Source: Bacteroidota bacterium (lineage in GTDB: Bacteria > Bacteroidota > Bacteroidia > Flavobacteriales > Flavobacteriaceae). From it: a stretch of DNA of 64,000 bases. Below, piece after piece: positions 9,123-17,961 of this stretch (within the stretch, counting starts at the first letter, position 1; each line of letters begins with the position of its first letter). The DNA is taken from the NCBI GenBank assembly GCA_027620655.1, contig JAQCDS010000007.1, positions 16,367 through 80,366 on the forward strand, in the 5' to 3' direction. A program made the position numbers and the translations under genes. A model generated the notes under the pieces. The model saw only the letters and a list, made by a program, of their open reading frames with translations, searched no databases and was not told where the DNA came from.

Positions 9123-11699
9123 TTAGGCAGAGTTTCTACTCGCATTGATAATACCGTAGAGTGTACGGGTTACAATTTTTTCAAAAACTTCAACTTGTTC
9201 CTTATCAACAGTTTTTTGTTTTTGAAGATGTTGAATCTTCCTTAAAGCATATTGTTGTATGGTTACTAATGGCAGTACAATAGATTCTCGCATGTCTATT
9301 GAGGCCTTTCCGCTTGGCTCATTTTCCATCAACTCTTTGTAGCCTGTAATTTTTAGTAGTAGACGTAAAGTAAGTTGATATTCATTATAAATGATAGTCC
9401 AGAATTCACCAAATTCTTCATCATCGGCCATGTATTTTGTCAAAGCAAAAAAGGATTTACTCAAAGACATCATACTATTTTCCAATAACGTTTTAAAGAA
9501 ACTAGAATTATTGTAAAGCGCAACCACTTTATCTAGTTCTCCTCGTTCTTCAAAAGATTGAATGGCAGTACCTACACCAAAAAATCCAGGGACATTTTGT
9601 TTTAGCTGACTCCAAGATCCTACAAAAGGTATGGCTCTTAAATCTGAAAAAATCAAACGCTCTGAATTAGATCTTTTGGATGGACGACTACCGATATTAG
9701 CTTTTGCATAATATTTTAATGTACTGATACGCTCTAAATAAGGAATGAACTTTGGATGAGCTTTAAAGTCCTGATAGGTTTGATAACTCAAAGTAGCCAA
9801 TTCATCCATAGTTTGACGGTCTTCATCTGAAAATCCTTTGTTTTCTGAACCTAGACTGTTTGATAAACCAGAACTAATGAGTTGCTCCAAATTATATTTT
9901 GACGAATCTGGTGTTCCAAAATTAGAACTAATCGTTTGTCCTTGAATAGTAAGCTGAACTTCTTTATCCTCAATTGTTGGTCCTAAAGAAGCATAAAACT
10001 GATGTGTTTTTCCTCCACCACGTGCTGGCGGTCCGCCTCGTCCATCAAAAAACACAACATCAATATTGTATTCTTTAGATACTTTAGTGAGGGCTTCTTT
10101 TGCTCTAAAAATTGCCCAATTCGCCATAAAATACCCACCATCTTTTGTGCCATCTGAAAATCCTAGCATTATGGTTTGTTTTTGACCTCGAGACTTTAAG
10201 TGCGCTCTATAAGCTTTATTTGCATACAATTGCTCCATAACTTTTGGAGCGTTTTCCAAATCGGTTACTGTTTCAAACAAGGGTACAATATCTATAGAAA
10301 GTTTGTCATTGAACGCTACCAATTTTAACATGGCATACAACTGCATGACATTTAGCGCTGTTTGGTTATTGCTAATAATATAGCGATGCGCCCCTTGTTC
10401 TCCATTGGTCTGTTGTATTTCCTTGACAACTTTAATGGTTTGAAGCGTATTTTTAACCAATTCATCTTCAAAAACAGAAATATCCAATTCACCATCTACC
10501 CCGGACAACACATCAATTTGTTCACTTTCTGAAAGCTGATCATAATTTTTTGGGAAAATACCGTTATTTTTTTGCTGAGATTTTTCAACAATTTTTGAAA
10601 AGACTTTATGATGAATTCTACTATCCTGTCGAATATCAAGAGTTGCAAAATGGTGTCCAAAAAGCTGAATTTTATTAATCAAACTTGTAATTTCATTCAA
10701 ATACAAAGAATGATGATCTCTTGAAACAACTTTTCGAATATCTTTTAATTCATTAACAAAAGCATCTAAATCAAAAACCCCAGGGTTGTTATAGCCATTG
10801 TATGCATCTTCTATCAATTGACCAACACGATCTTCAACCCCTCTAAACGTCAATTTTCGCTTGAGCTTTTTCAAATCTTTCGCGTAATTTTTTAAAATTG
10901 ACTTTTTGAGTAATCCTGCTACTTTAAGTGTGGTGTCTGGAAGAACAAATGGATTTCCATCACGGTCACCACCTGGCCAAAAACCAATATTTATAATTTC
11001 ATTTTTTATGACTTTATTGTCATAAATGTTCTGTTGAATATAATCAAATATTGATCCAAAAGAATCATAAAATACATTTTCGAGATACCATATTAAATTT
11101 ACCGCCTCATCGTATGGGGTTGGTTTTTCATGTTTAAAAAATGGCGTTTTTCCTAGTTGGGCAAGCAAACCATTAATTCGGCTCAAATCGTTATCTTTTA
11201 TAGCCTCAGTTAAATCGGTTATAATCCCCAAAACTGAACCTGGATAAAACTGAGTAGGATGCGCTGTAAGTACAATTCGCACCTTAAATTCGTCCAAATA
11301 AGCTTTTAACTCATCCATTTTATTTTCCGAAAAAGCTTTTTCTTTTAAACTACGGAGCGTACCAATTCCGTCCATATTATTGATTACTGGAAAAGCTGCA
11401 TCTTCAATGGCATCAAACAAAACCACCTGACGCTCAATGTATTGTATAAATCTAAACAATAATTTAATCTGGCTTTTCTTTGTGCGTCTTGCTTGGTATT
11501 TTTGAAAAAATGTATCTACAATTGTACTTGGATTATCTCCAGCAGCGTAACCTTTTTCACAAGTTTCATGAAACAAAGGCAACAACACCCCTGTTTTAGT
11601 AATTTGGTCAAAAGGCAAAGTCATAAAGATACTGTTGTATATCTGAAATTTAGATAATACATTTTTTTTGAAACGCTCTAGTTTTGGTTGAACTGCCAT
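9123..11699 (-). CDS. ppc: Phosphoenolpyruvate carboxylase
   Basis: 858 residues. It carboxylates PEP with bicarbonate to oxaloacetate, the main anaplerotic entry to the TCA cycle. Catalytic signatures are present: VLTAHPTQ near residue 145 (catalytic His), GFWPGGDRDGNP near 242, MLGFSDGTKDGGY near 515, and GRGGPPARGGG near 555. It is slightly shorter than the E. coli enzyme (883), as usual in Bacteroidetes. Single-gene unit with its own terminator. A TATCTTTA box (minus strand, 11728-11721) lies 21 bases upstream of the ATG. Confidence 0.97.
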   Translation of the reverse strand: MAVQPKLERFKKNVLSKFQIYNSIFMTLPFDQITKTGVLLPLFHETCEKGYAAGDNPSTIVDTFFQKYQARRTKKSQIKLLFRFIQYIERQVVLFDAIEDAAFPVINNMDGIGTLRSLKEKAFSENKMDELKAYLDEFKVRIVLTAHPTQFYPGSVLGIITDLTEAIKDNDLSRINGLLAQLGKTPFFKHEKPTPYDEAVNLIWYLENVFYDSFGSIFDYIQQNIYDNKVIKNEIINIGFWPGGDRDGNPFVLPDTTLKVAGLLKKSILKNYAKDLKKLKRKLTFRGVEDRVGQLIEDAYNGYNNPGVFDLDAFVNELKDIRKVVSRDHHSLYLNEITSLINKIQLFGHHFATLDIRQDSRIHHKVFSKIVEKSQQKNNGIFPKNYDQLSESEQIDVLSGVDGELDISVFEDELVKNTLQTIKVVKEIQQTNGEQGAHRYIISNNQTALNVMQLYAMLKLVAFNDKLSIDIVPLFETVTDLENAPKVMEQLYANKAYRAHLKSRGQKQTIMLGFSDGTKDGGYFMANWAIFRAKEALTKVSKEYNIDVVFFDGRGGPPARGGGKTHQFYASLGPTIEDKEVQLTIQGQTISSNFGTPDSSKYNLEQLISSGLSNSLGSENKGFSDEDRQTMDELATLSYQTYQDFKAHPKFIPYLERISTLKYYAKANIGSRPSKRSNSERLIFSDLRAIPFVGSWSQLKQNVPGFFGVGTAIQSFEERGELDKVVALYNNSSFFKTLLENSMMSLSKSFFALTKYMADDEEFGEFWTIIYNEYQLTLRLLLKITGYKELMENEPSGKASIDMRESIVLPLVTIQQYALRKIQHLQKQKTVDKEQVEVFEKIVTRTLYGIINASRNSA

Positions 11700-11720
11700 G
11701 AAAATTTATTAAATCGAGCG

Positions 11721-11728
11721 TAAAGATA
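11721..11728 (-). promoter_or_regulatory. Possible -7 box for ppc
   Basis: Minus strand reads TATCTTTA, one base off TAnnTTTG, 21 bases before the ppc ATG. The same octamer precedes csaA and bshC at similar distance. Confidence 0.35.
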
Positions 11729-11957
11729 AGAAAGCTAACTTCTTAATACACTATGATTAATGCAAATTATGGATTTGGCAATTATAGGTGTTTAAATTGT
11801 TAATCATTCAAAAAAACAACTTCTTTTTTAAAGATTTAAAACATTTTAAATAATGGCTTTAACCTGAAACAAAATTCCATTCACGAAAGAGCAAGCTAAT
11901 TTTGTCATAAGATTTTTATCTCTTATTTTAGAATTGTTATATTTAAATAAAAAATAA

Positions 11958-12935
11958 ATGAGCAAACCAAGTTTTATCAATGCACTAAATCTCCCTGTAG
12001 TTGCAGCCCCAATGTTTCTAATTTCTGGCCCAAAATTAGTTATAGAGTGTTGTAAAAACGGTATAGTTGGTACATTTCCAGCACTCAACCAACGTACAAC
12101 CGAAGGTTTTGAGGAATGGATTATTGAAATCAAAACCGCACTTGAAGCCTTTGAAAAAGAAACTGGAAAAAAAGCAGCGCCTTTTGGTGTCAATTTAATT
12201 GTACATCATACAAATCCAAGAGTTCAAGCAGATTTAGCTATATGTATAAAACACCAAGTCCCATTAATCATAACTTCGCTTGGGGCAGTACCACAACTTG
12301 TAGGTGCAGTCCATAGTTACGGAGGTCTTGTATTTCATGATGTCATCAAAAAACGACATGCTGAAAAAGCTGCAGAAGCTGGCGTGGACGGATTGATTTT
12401 AGTAACGGCTGGAGCAGGTGGGCATGCAGGAACACTAAATCCTATGCCATTTGTTGCTGAAATTAAGAAGTTTTTCAAAAAAACAATTTTACTTTCTGGA
12501 TGTATTTCCAACGGTAGAGATGTTGCATCAGCATTACAGATTGGTGCAGATTTAGCTTATATGGGCACACGATTTATCAATACAAAAGAAAGCAAAGCAT
12601 CTGAGGATTATAGAAATATGATCATCAATTCTGGCGCAAGTGATATAGTGTATACCGCAGCAATTTCTGGGGTTTCTGCAAACTTCCTTCGTCCAAGTCT
12701 CGAAGCGATGGGCATTACCGAAGAAATGCTGTCGCGCAGCAAAAAAATTGACTTTGGAAACGAACTCAATGCGATGGAAAAAGAAGCCAAAGCATGGAGC
12801 ACCATATGGTCTGCTGGTCAAGGCGTTACAAATATCCAAGACAATCCCTCAGTAAAAGAACTTGTAGAAAAAATGAAGGATGAATTTATTAGTGCAATCA
12901 AAGCACAAAATGAGGTTTTAAAAATTTACGAATAA
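11958..12935 (+). CDS. Nitronate monooxygenase-family flavoprotein
   Basis: 325 residues, (beta/alpha)8 FMN enzyme of the nitronate monooxygenase / 2-nitropropane dioxygenase family. Seen: NLPVVAAPMFLISGPKLV at the N-terminus, LILVTAGAGGHAG near residue 155 containing the conserved His of this family, LLSGCISNGRDVASALQIGADLAYMGTRF near 190-215 for phosphate binding. Such enzymes oxidise alkyl nitronates (for example propionate 3-nitronate) to carbonyls and nitrite, but family members differ in substrate and enoyl-ACP reductase FabK is related. Stand-alone gene; a TAATTTTG box at 11897-11904 could be its promoter. Confidence 0.85.
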   Translation: MSKPSFINALNLPVVAAPMFLISGPKLVIECCKNGIVGTFPALNQRTTEGFEEWIIEIKTALEAFEKETGKKAAPFGVNLIVHHTNPRVQADLAICIKHQVPLIITSLGAVPQLVGAVHSYGGLVFHDVIKKRHAEKAAEAGVDGLILVTAGAGGHAGTLNPMPFVAEIKKFFKKTILLSGCISNGRDVASALQIGADLAYMGTRFINTKESKASEDYRNMIINSGASDIVYTAAISGVSANFLRPSLEAMGITEEMLSRSKKIDFGNELNAMEKEAKAWSTIWSAGQGVTNIQDNPSVKELVEKMKDEFISAIKAQNEVLKIYE

Positions 12936-12953
12936 TAAAATCTGAATTTTATT
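12934..12953. terminator. Weak AT-only hairpin between convergent genes
   Basis: AATAAAAT (12934-12941), loop CTGA, ATTTTATT (12946-12953). It fills the 18-base gap between converging stops. It has no G/C pairs in the stem, so it is a weak bidirectional terminator at best. Confidence 0.35.
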
Positions 12954-13574
12954 TTACCCTCTTAAAATCAGCACTGCAATTCCAATAAAAAAACCGACCT
13001 GTAAACGCTTTAAGAGTTTGATTTTTTTTGGTGAATCCAAAAATAATTTTGAAAAAAAACCTGACAATATCACAAAAGAAGAAAATACTACAAAAGACGT
13101 TATAATAAAAAGAAAGCCGAGTGCATAAAACTGCTTAAAAAGAGCCATAGAATCGCTAAAAATAAAAGCAGGAAAAAAGGCTAAAAAGAAAATTGAAACC
13201 TTTGGATTTAGAACATTCATTATAAAACCTTGCTTAAACAATTGAATGAATTTTTTTTGGGAAACTTCAGTAGTTAATGAGTTTAAATTTTGTTTGGATT
13301 GGTAAACTTTAAAAGCTAAAAAAAGTAGATATGCAGCGCCAAAAACTTTTAGAATCCAATATAATTTTTCATTAGCCTGAATAAAAGCAGACAATCCAAA
13401 AGCAACAAGAGAAGTGTGTACCAAACATCCAGACATTAAGCCACACACCACCGCAAAACCAGATTTTTTACCATAGGTTGCACTTTGAATTAAAACAAAT
13501 ATATTATCGGGGCCTGGAGAAAAAGCCAACGTTGCTGTTGCAATAATAAATGATATGAGAACCTCAATATTCAA
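12954..13574 (-). CDS. LysE/RhtB family amino-acid exporter
   Basis: 206 residues, integral membrane protein with about six hydrophobic segments. The N-terminal ATLAFSPGPDNIFVLIQS contains the PGPDN motif of the LysE/RhtB family, and GFIMNVLNPKVSIFFLAFFP near residue 120 is the second conserved block. Members export amino acids or homoserine lactones; substrate is unknown here. The start is TTG at 13574, only 2 bases after the pyrD stop, with no in-frame ATG nearby, so it is probably translated by coupling to pyrD. Confidence 0.88.
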   Translation of the reverse strand: MNIEVLISFIIATATLAFSPGPDNIFVLIQSATYGKKSGFAVVCGLMSGCLVHTSLVAFGLSAFIQANEKLYWILKVFGAAYLLFLAFKVYQSKQNLNSLTTEVSQKKFIQLFKQGFIMNVLNPKVSIFFLAFFPAFIFSDSMALFKQFYALGFLFIITSFVVFSSFVILSGFFSKLFLDSPKKIKLLKRLQVGFFIGIAVLILRG

Positions 13575-13576
13575 TA

Positions 13577-14620
13577 TTAAATGCCCCTTGCTCTTTGTAT
13601 AAGCGCCTTATTAATACGTTTAATTAATGCCGGGCCTTCATATACAAATCCTGTATAAATTTGAACTAAATCTGCGCCGGCATCAAGTTTTTCAAGAGCG
13701 TCTTGTACGGAGTGAATCCCACCTACACCAATGATTGGAAAAGCTTTATTACTATTCTTTGATAAATACTGAATAACTCTAGTGCTTTTAGATTTAATGG
13801 GCTGGCCACTTAATCCTCCATTTCCAATGGCTTTCAATTTCTGCTTTGGTGTTTTTAGTCCATCACGAGAAACTGAGGTATTGGAAGCAATGACTCCAGC
13901 TATTTTGGTGGTTTGTATCAATTCAATAATTTCATCCAATTGTGTATCATTTAAATCGGGAGCAATTTTGAGTAGAATAGGTTTTTGAATCTCAAAAGTG
14001 GTATTCAGACGCTTCATTTCATTGATAAGTTCTTCCAAATAATCTTTATCGGTAAGTTTTGCATGACTTCCCACATTTGGACAACTTACGTTAAGTACAA
14101 AATAATCAATATAGGGATGCAATGCTTTGAAACAAGCCGCATAGTCCTCTGTATAATGTTCTGGTGATGTGGCTGTATTCTTTCCAATATTTCCGCCAAT
14201 GATAAGTCGTTTTTTATTGTGTTTTAAATTACTAATGACTGCGTCTAGCCCTGCATTATTGAAGCCCATACGATTAATCAGCCCATTGTCATCTTTTAGT
14301 CTAAAAAGACGTTTTTTGGGGTTGCCCTCTTGGGCTTTTGGGGTTACTGTTCCAATTTCTATAAATCCAAATCCAAAATTGGAAAGTTCGTTATACAGTA
14401 CTGCATTCTTGTCAAATCCGGCAGCAAGGCCCACAGGATTTTGAAATTTTAATCCAAACAATTCGCGCTCCAACACAGGGTGTTGAACCTTAAACAACCA
14501 ACGAATCAAAGAAGGAATTAGAGGAATTTTTGAAATTAATTTAAGAACATCAAAAGTAAAATAATGTACAGCTTCTGGATCAAATTTAAAAAGAAGAGAA
14601 CGAATAACAGCCTTGTACAT
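13577..14620 (-). CDS. pyrD: Dihydroorotate dehydrogenase (quinone), class 2
   Basis: 347 residues from the ATG at 14620; a further upstream in-frame ATG at 14647 would add nine residues. I prefer 14620 because the N-terminus [19 protein letters not shown] then aligns with class 2 enzymes and because a consensus -7 box (14644-14637) lies between the two ATGs. It oxidises dihydroorotate to orotate, passing electrons to menaquinone at the inner membrane. Seen: membrane-associating N-terminal helices, [31 protein letters not shown] with the catalytic Ser region, and the FMN-phosphate loop IGVGGIHS. Followed by a LysE exporter. Confidence 0.95.
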   Translation of the reverse strand: MYKAVIRSLLFKFDPEAVHYFTFDVLKLISKIPLIPSLIRWLFKVQHPVLERELFGLKFQNPVGLAAGFDKNAVLYNELSNFGFGFIEIGTVTPKAQEGNPKKRLFRLKDDNGLINRMGFNNAGLDAVISNLKHNKKRLIIGGNIGKNTATSPEHYTEDYAACFKALHPYIDYFVLNVSCPNVGSHAKLTDKDYLEELINEMKRLNTTFEIQKPILLKIAPDLNDTQLDEIIELIQTTKIAGVIASNTSVSRDGLKTPKQKLKAIGNGGLSGQPIKSKSTRVIQYLSKNSNKAFPIIGVGGIHSVQDALEKLDAGADLVQIYTGFVYEGPALIKRINKALIQRARGI

Positions 14621-14636
14621 GGTATCTATTTGATTG

Positions 14637-14644
14637 CAAAAATA
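14637..14644 (-). promoter_or_regulatory. -7 box of pyrD promoter
   Basis: Minus strand reads TATTTTTG, exact TAnnTTTG. It lies 16 bases before the ATG at 14620 and inside the extended ORF beginning at 14647, which decides the start. A TTTG (14664-14661) lies 16 bases further upstream, slightly closer than ideal. Confidence 0.5.
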
Positions 14645-14692
14645 CATTAATTTAAGAACACAAAAAAGACTACAAACAAAAGAAGCACAAGA

Positions 14693-14724
14693 TTTGCCTC
14701 ATTTAATGAAGTTAATTATTTTTG
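14693..14724 (+). promoter_or_regulatory. pepT promoter (-33 and -7)
   Basis: TTTG at 14693-14696, 20-base spacer, TATTTTTG at 14717-14724. Both elements and spacing fit the Bacteroidota consensus TTTG/TAnnTTTG. The ATG follows 17 bases later. Confidence 0.6.
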
Positions 14725-14741
14725 AAGAAATCCTATTTTAA

Positions 14742-15983
14742 ATGTTAGACCGAAAAAAAATCCTTGATCGCTTTTTAACTTATGTGAAAATTGATACAGA
14801 AAGTGATCCCAATTCACAAACTACACCGAGCACAGAAAAACAATGGACCTTAGCCAAGCGTCTTGCGAAAGAATTAGAAACTATTGGATTAAAAGACGTT
14901 TCTATTGACGAAAATGCCTATATGATGGGTACACTTCCATCAAATGTAGACCACAATGTGCCTGCCATAGGTTTTATTTCTCATTTTGATACTTCCCCTG
15001 ACTTTACAGCTAAAAACGTATCGCCTCAAATTGTTGAAAATTACGATGGAAAAGATATCATCTTGAACAAAGAAAAAAACATCATTTTATCGCCAAACTA
15101 TTTTGAGGACCTATTACAATACAAAGGACAAACCCTAATTACAACTGATGGCACAACCCTGCTGGGCGCAGATGATAAAGCGGGCGTTTGCGAAATTGTT
15201 AGTGCTATGGAATATTTGGTGCAACACCCAGAAATAAAGCATGGCCCTATTAAAGTAGGGTTTACTCCAGATGAAGAAATTGGTAGAGGGGCCCATAAAT
15301 TTGATGTCAAAAAATTTGGAGCTGAATGGGCCTACACCATGGACGGAAGTCAAATTGGAGAGCTCGAATACGAGAATTTTAATGCCGCCAGTGCAGAAAT
15401 TACAGTCCATGGAAAAATAGTACACCCGGGATATGCTAAAGGAAAAATGGTGAATAGTATGTATTATGCCCAAAAATTTATAGAGCGTTTGCCTGAAAAA
15501 GAAACCCCAGAACACACCGAGGGGTATGAGGGTTTTTATCATCTGCACCATATCGAGGGAAAAGTTGAAAAAACTGTTCTAAAATATATCATTCGCGACC
15601 ACGATTTTGATCTTTTTGAAGCGCGAAAAACCACAGTAAAACAATTGGTTGAAGCATTTAACAGAAAATACGATCATGTTACTTTTGAAGCTGAAATAAA
15701 GGATCAGTACTTCAATATGAAAGAAAAAGTAATTCCTGTTATGCACTGTGTAGATATTGCTGAAGAGGCAATGAAATCTCTTGGAATTGTACCTTTAATT
15801 AAGCCCATACGTGGCGGAACAGATGGTTCTCAACTCAGTTATATGGGACTGCCCTGCCCCAACATTTTTGCAGGAGGGCATAACTTTCATGGACGCTACG
15901 AATATGTACCACTTGAAAGTATTTTGAGTGCCACAAAAGTGATTTGCAAAATTGCGGAGCTTACCCAAAATAAATACGCATAA
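14742..15983 (+). CDS. pepT: Peptidase T (tripeptidase)
   Basis: 413 residues, M20B metallopeptidase that removes the N-terminal residue of tripeptides in the cytosol. Two-zinc ligand motifs are visible: [11 protein letters not shown] (His, near residue 79), [15 protein letters not shown] (bridging Asp near 142), [13 protein letters not shown] (catalytic Glu and ligand Glu near 177), [16 protein letters not shown], and the C-terminal [14 protein letters not shown] (His). Length equals E. coli PepT (408). Monocistronic, with a promoter at 14693-14724 and a strong shared terminator after it. Confidence 0.96.
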   Translation: MLDRKKILDRFLTYVKIDTESDPNSQTTPSTEKQWTLAKRLAKELETIGLKDVSIDENAYMMGTLPSNVDHNVPAIGFISHFDTSPDFTAKNVSPQIVENYDGKDIILNKEKNIILSPNYFEDLLQYKGQTLITTDGTTLLGADDKAGVCEIVSAMEYLVQHPEIKHGPIKVGFTPDEEIGRGAHKFDVKKFGAEWAYTMDGSQIGELEYENFNAASAEITVHGKIVHPGYAKGKMVNSMYYAQKFIERLPEKETPEHTEGYEGFYHLHHIEGKVEKTVLKYIIRDHDFDLFEARKTTVKQLVEAFNRKYDHVTFEAEIKDQYFNMKEKVIPVMHCVDIAEEAMKSLGIVPLIKPIRGGTDGSQLSYMGLPCPNIFAGGHNFHGRYEYVPLESILSATKVICKIAELTQNKYA

Positions 15984-16010
15984 AAAAAGCTGCCATATGG
16001 CAGCTTTTTT
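15982..16010. terminator. Bidirectional terminator pepT / yajC
   Basis: AAAAAAGCTGCCATATGGCAGCTTTTTT is a perfect palindromic stem with A-tract and T-tract. It begins at the pepT stop and lies 18 bases past the yajC stop, so it can serve both convergent units. Confidence 0.9.
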
Positions 16011-16027
16011 ATTAAAAATAAATATAA

Positions 16028-16312
16028 CTATTTTTTAGAAGCATTGAGCTTTTGTGTCATTTCCATAGAAATTGCAGAACGGTCAAACTTGATTTTACCG
16101 GCTAGAGTTTCAATGATACAAGAACTATCTTTGTCGTTAAGCTCTGTAACTTTACCATGCATTCCAGATTTTGTAATGACACGATCGCCTTTTTTGAGTG
16201 CCGCTGCAAATTGTTTTTCTTTTTTTGCGCGCTTCATTTGTGGTGCAATCATAAAAAAATAGACGATTACAAACATTAAAATAAAGGGCATAAAATTACT
16301 AAGACCTTCCAT
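16028..16312 (-). CDS. yajC: Preprotein translocase subunit YajC
   Basis: 94 residues. One transmembrane segment (residues about 8-24, FILMFVIVYFFMIAPQMKR) followed by the YajC core KKGDRVITKSGMHGKVTEL. It associates with SecDF-YidC at the inner membrane. The C-terminal tail MEMTQKLNASKK is basic. It is the last gene of nusB-DUF1573-yajC, an order common in Flavobacteriaceae, 22 bases after the DUF1573 stop. Confidence 0.95.
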   Translation of the reverse strand: MEGLSNFMPFILMFVIVYFFMIAPQMKRAKKEKQFAAALKKGDRVITKSGMHGKVTELNDKDSSCIIETLAGKIKFDRSAISMEMTQKLNASKK

Positions 16313-16334
16313 GGATATACGTTATTGTGTGAGT

Positions 16335-16811
16335 TTATTGTTTTTTTACAGCAGGTGCTGCATTTGGATCTGGCTTGATGAATGCCGAAATTCGCACTTG
16401 CTCTCTTCCTTTTTCAGTATTTGTAGTAAGTGTAATAGTCTTAGAAACTTTGTTGGCTCCTTTTCCATTAAACTTAACTGTAAATTGAGACGAAGCCCCT
16501 GGTGCTAGTGGTTCTCTACTCCAACCCTGCGGTACTGTACAACCACAAGTACTTTTGATATCTGTAACCACTAGTGGTGATTTGCCTGAGTTTGTATATG
16601 TAAATACGGTTTCAACTGGAGTACCGTTCATAATCTCTCCAAAATCATGTGTAGTTTTATCAAATGTTACGGAAGGAAAAACAATGGCTTGTGCATCGCG
16701 CTCTGCTGCTTTCTCTACATTTTCTTGATTTATTTTTTCTGTTGCTTTTTCTTTACAAGATGTAAAAGAAACAAGTGCAATTGTTGACAGTAATAAAAAC
16801 AGTTTTTTCAT
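16335..16811 (-). CDS. DUF1573 lipoprotein
   Basis: 158 residues. Lipoprotein signal MKKLFLLLSTIALVSFTSC with Cys19. The mature region has an acidic/basic linker and one DUF1573 Ig-like (ASPM/SPD-2/Hydin-type) domain: TTHDFGEIMNGTPVETVFTY, then CGCTVPQGW with the conserved CGC, then FTVKFNGKG. Such proteins are abundant in Bacteroidetes cell envelopes; no biochemical role is established. Its place between nusB and yajC is conserved, hinting at envelope biogenesis, but that is inference. Confidence 0.85.
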   Translation of the reverse strand: MKKLFLLLSTIALVSFTSCKEKATEKINQENVEKAAERDAQAIVFPSVTFDKTTHDFGEIMNGTPVETVFTYTNSGKSPLVVTDIKSTCGCTVPQGWSREPLAPGASSQFTVKFNGKGANKVSKTITLTTNTEKGREQVRISAFIKPDPNAAPAVKKQ

Positions 16812-16866
16812 TTGGTTATAATATTGATTTATAAAAATTTATTTGTGAGCATAAATTTAACAAAAA

Positions 16867-17805
16867 TTACATTAATCCACGCCCTTTCTTGTTTAAGGAT
16901 TTATTGTCTTTATAATCGCGTACAATTTTATCCAAAACACCATTGATAAAGACATTACTTTTTGGGGTAGAATATTCTTTGGCAAGCTCTATATATTCGT
17001 TGATGGTTACTTTTGTTGGAATTGTTGGAAATTCCTGAATCTCACAAATGGCCATCTGAAGCAGCACAAAATCAATTGAAGCGATTCGGTCTTTGTCCCA
17101 GTTTTTGGTATACAAAATAATTTCTTTATTAAATTTCTCTTTATTTTTAAGGGTTTTATTTAATAATGAAATCCCAAATTTTTCATCATCCTTGTCTCTA
17201 AACAATAAAGGTGTAAAATAGGGGTCTGGGGATGTTTTTTTAAACTTACTAAAAAGTTTCACCAAAGCTGTATTAACAACAGGGAGATCGTCAATCCAAG
17301 TTAGATTTTTGTCTTCAAAATAGTCGTATAACTTTTCGTTGGGAACGATTATTTGTTTAAATAAATCAACCACAAAGTTTACATCTTTTTCAAATGATGA
17401 TGTGGTAGTATTCATGTACAATTTGTACAAATCACTATGTATCATTTCTTGAAAAAACAATTCAATATATTCTCCGTCTTGTTCCCAAAAATCAATTTTA
17501 TAAAATTCTAATTTAGATTTTAAGGCCTCACTTTGTGCTAATCTTACCAAGATTACATTTTCTACAAAACGCATGTTTGGGTTAGCATCTTCGTATGTAG
17601 GTTGCATTTTTTGTTTGGCATTTTGCTGATGATCCAAAGCACGCTGACGAATTTTAATAAAAAGGGAAAGTAAAACCAGATGAAGCGAATACATATTCTC
17701 AAAATTATCTTTTAACTCAGAGGAGTAAGTGCCATCCGTGGTATTGCATGTTTGCGCATAAAGCACTTGCATTACTTTGGCACGAATATGTCTTCTATTT
17801 AACAT
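16867..17805 (-). CDS. nusB: Transcription antitermination factor NusB (long form)
   Basis: 312 residues, about twice E. coli NusB (139), as is usual in Bacteroidetes. The N-terminal MLNRRHIRAKVMQVLYAQ and the C-terminal half KNWDKDRIASIDFVLLQMAICE, PTKVTINEYIELAKEYSTPKS and FINGVLDKI form the RNA-binding NusB helical fold; the middle is a lineage-specific helical insertion. It acts with NusE (S10) in rRNA antitermination. First gene of a unit with the DUF1573 protein and yajC; divergent from an ABC exporter. Confidence 0.93.
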   Translation of the reverse strand: MLNRRHIRAKVMQVLYAQTCNTTDGTYSSELKDNFENMYSLHLVLLSLFIKIRQRALDHQQNAKQKMQPTYEDANPNMRFVENVILVRLAQSEALKSKLEFYKIDFWEQDGEYIELFFQEMIHSDLYKLYMNTTTSSFEKDVNFVVDLFKQIIVPNEKLYDYFEDKNLTWIDDLPVVNTALVKLFSKFKKTSPDPYFTPLLFRDKDDEKFGISLLNKTLKNKEKFNKEIILYTKNWDKDRIASIDFVLLQMAICEIQEFPTIPTKVTINEYIELAKEYSTPKSNVFINGVLDKIVRDYKDNKSLNKKGRGLM

Positions 17806-17864
17806 GATTTAAAGAACTTAAACTAAATTAATTTTTGTGGTGCAAACAAAATGCATTTGCCTTG

Positions 17865-17872
17865 CAAAAATA
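17865..17872 (-). promoter_or_regulatory. -7 box, nusB operon
   Basis: Minus strand reads TATTTTTG, exact TAnnTTTG, 59 bases before the nusB ATG. No clear TTTG at -33. Confidence 0.4.
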
Positions 17873-17939
17873 ATGTTATTTTGTTCTTAAAAAATTGAAA
17901 ATTAGTTTTTTTATAAGATATCTTCTAAAATCTAAAAAG

Positions 17940-17947
17940 TATCTTTG
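17940..17947 (+). promoter_or_regulatory. -7 box, ABC exporter
   Basis: TATCTTTG, exact TAnnTTTG, 14 bases before the ATG, implying a leader of roughly ten bases. The -33 region is T-rich without a clear TTG. Confidence 0.5.
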
Positions 17948-17961
17948 TAGAGTTATCAATT

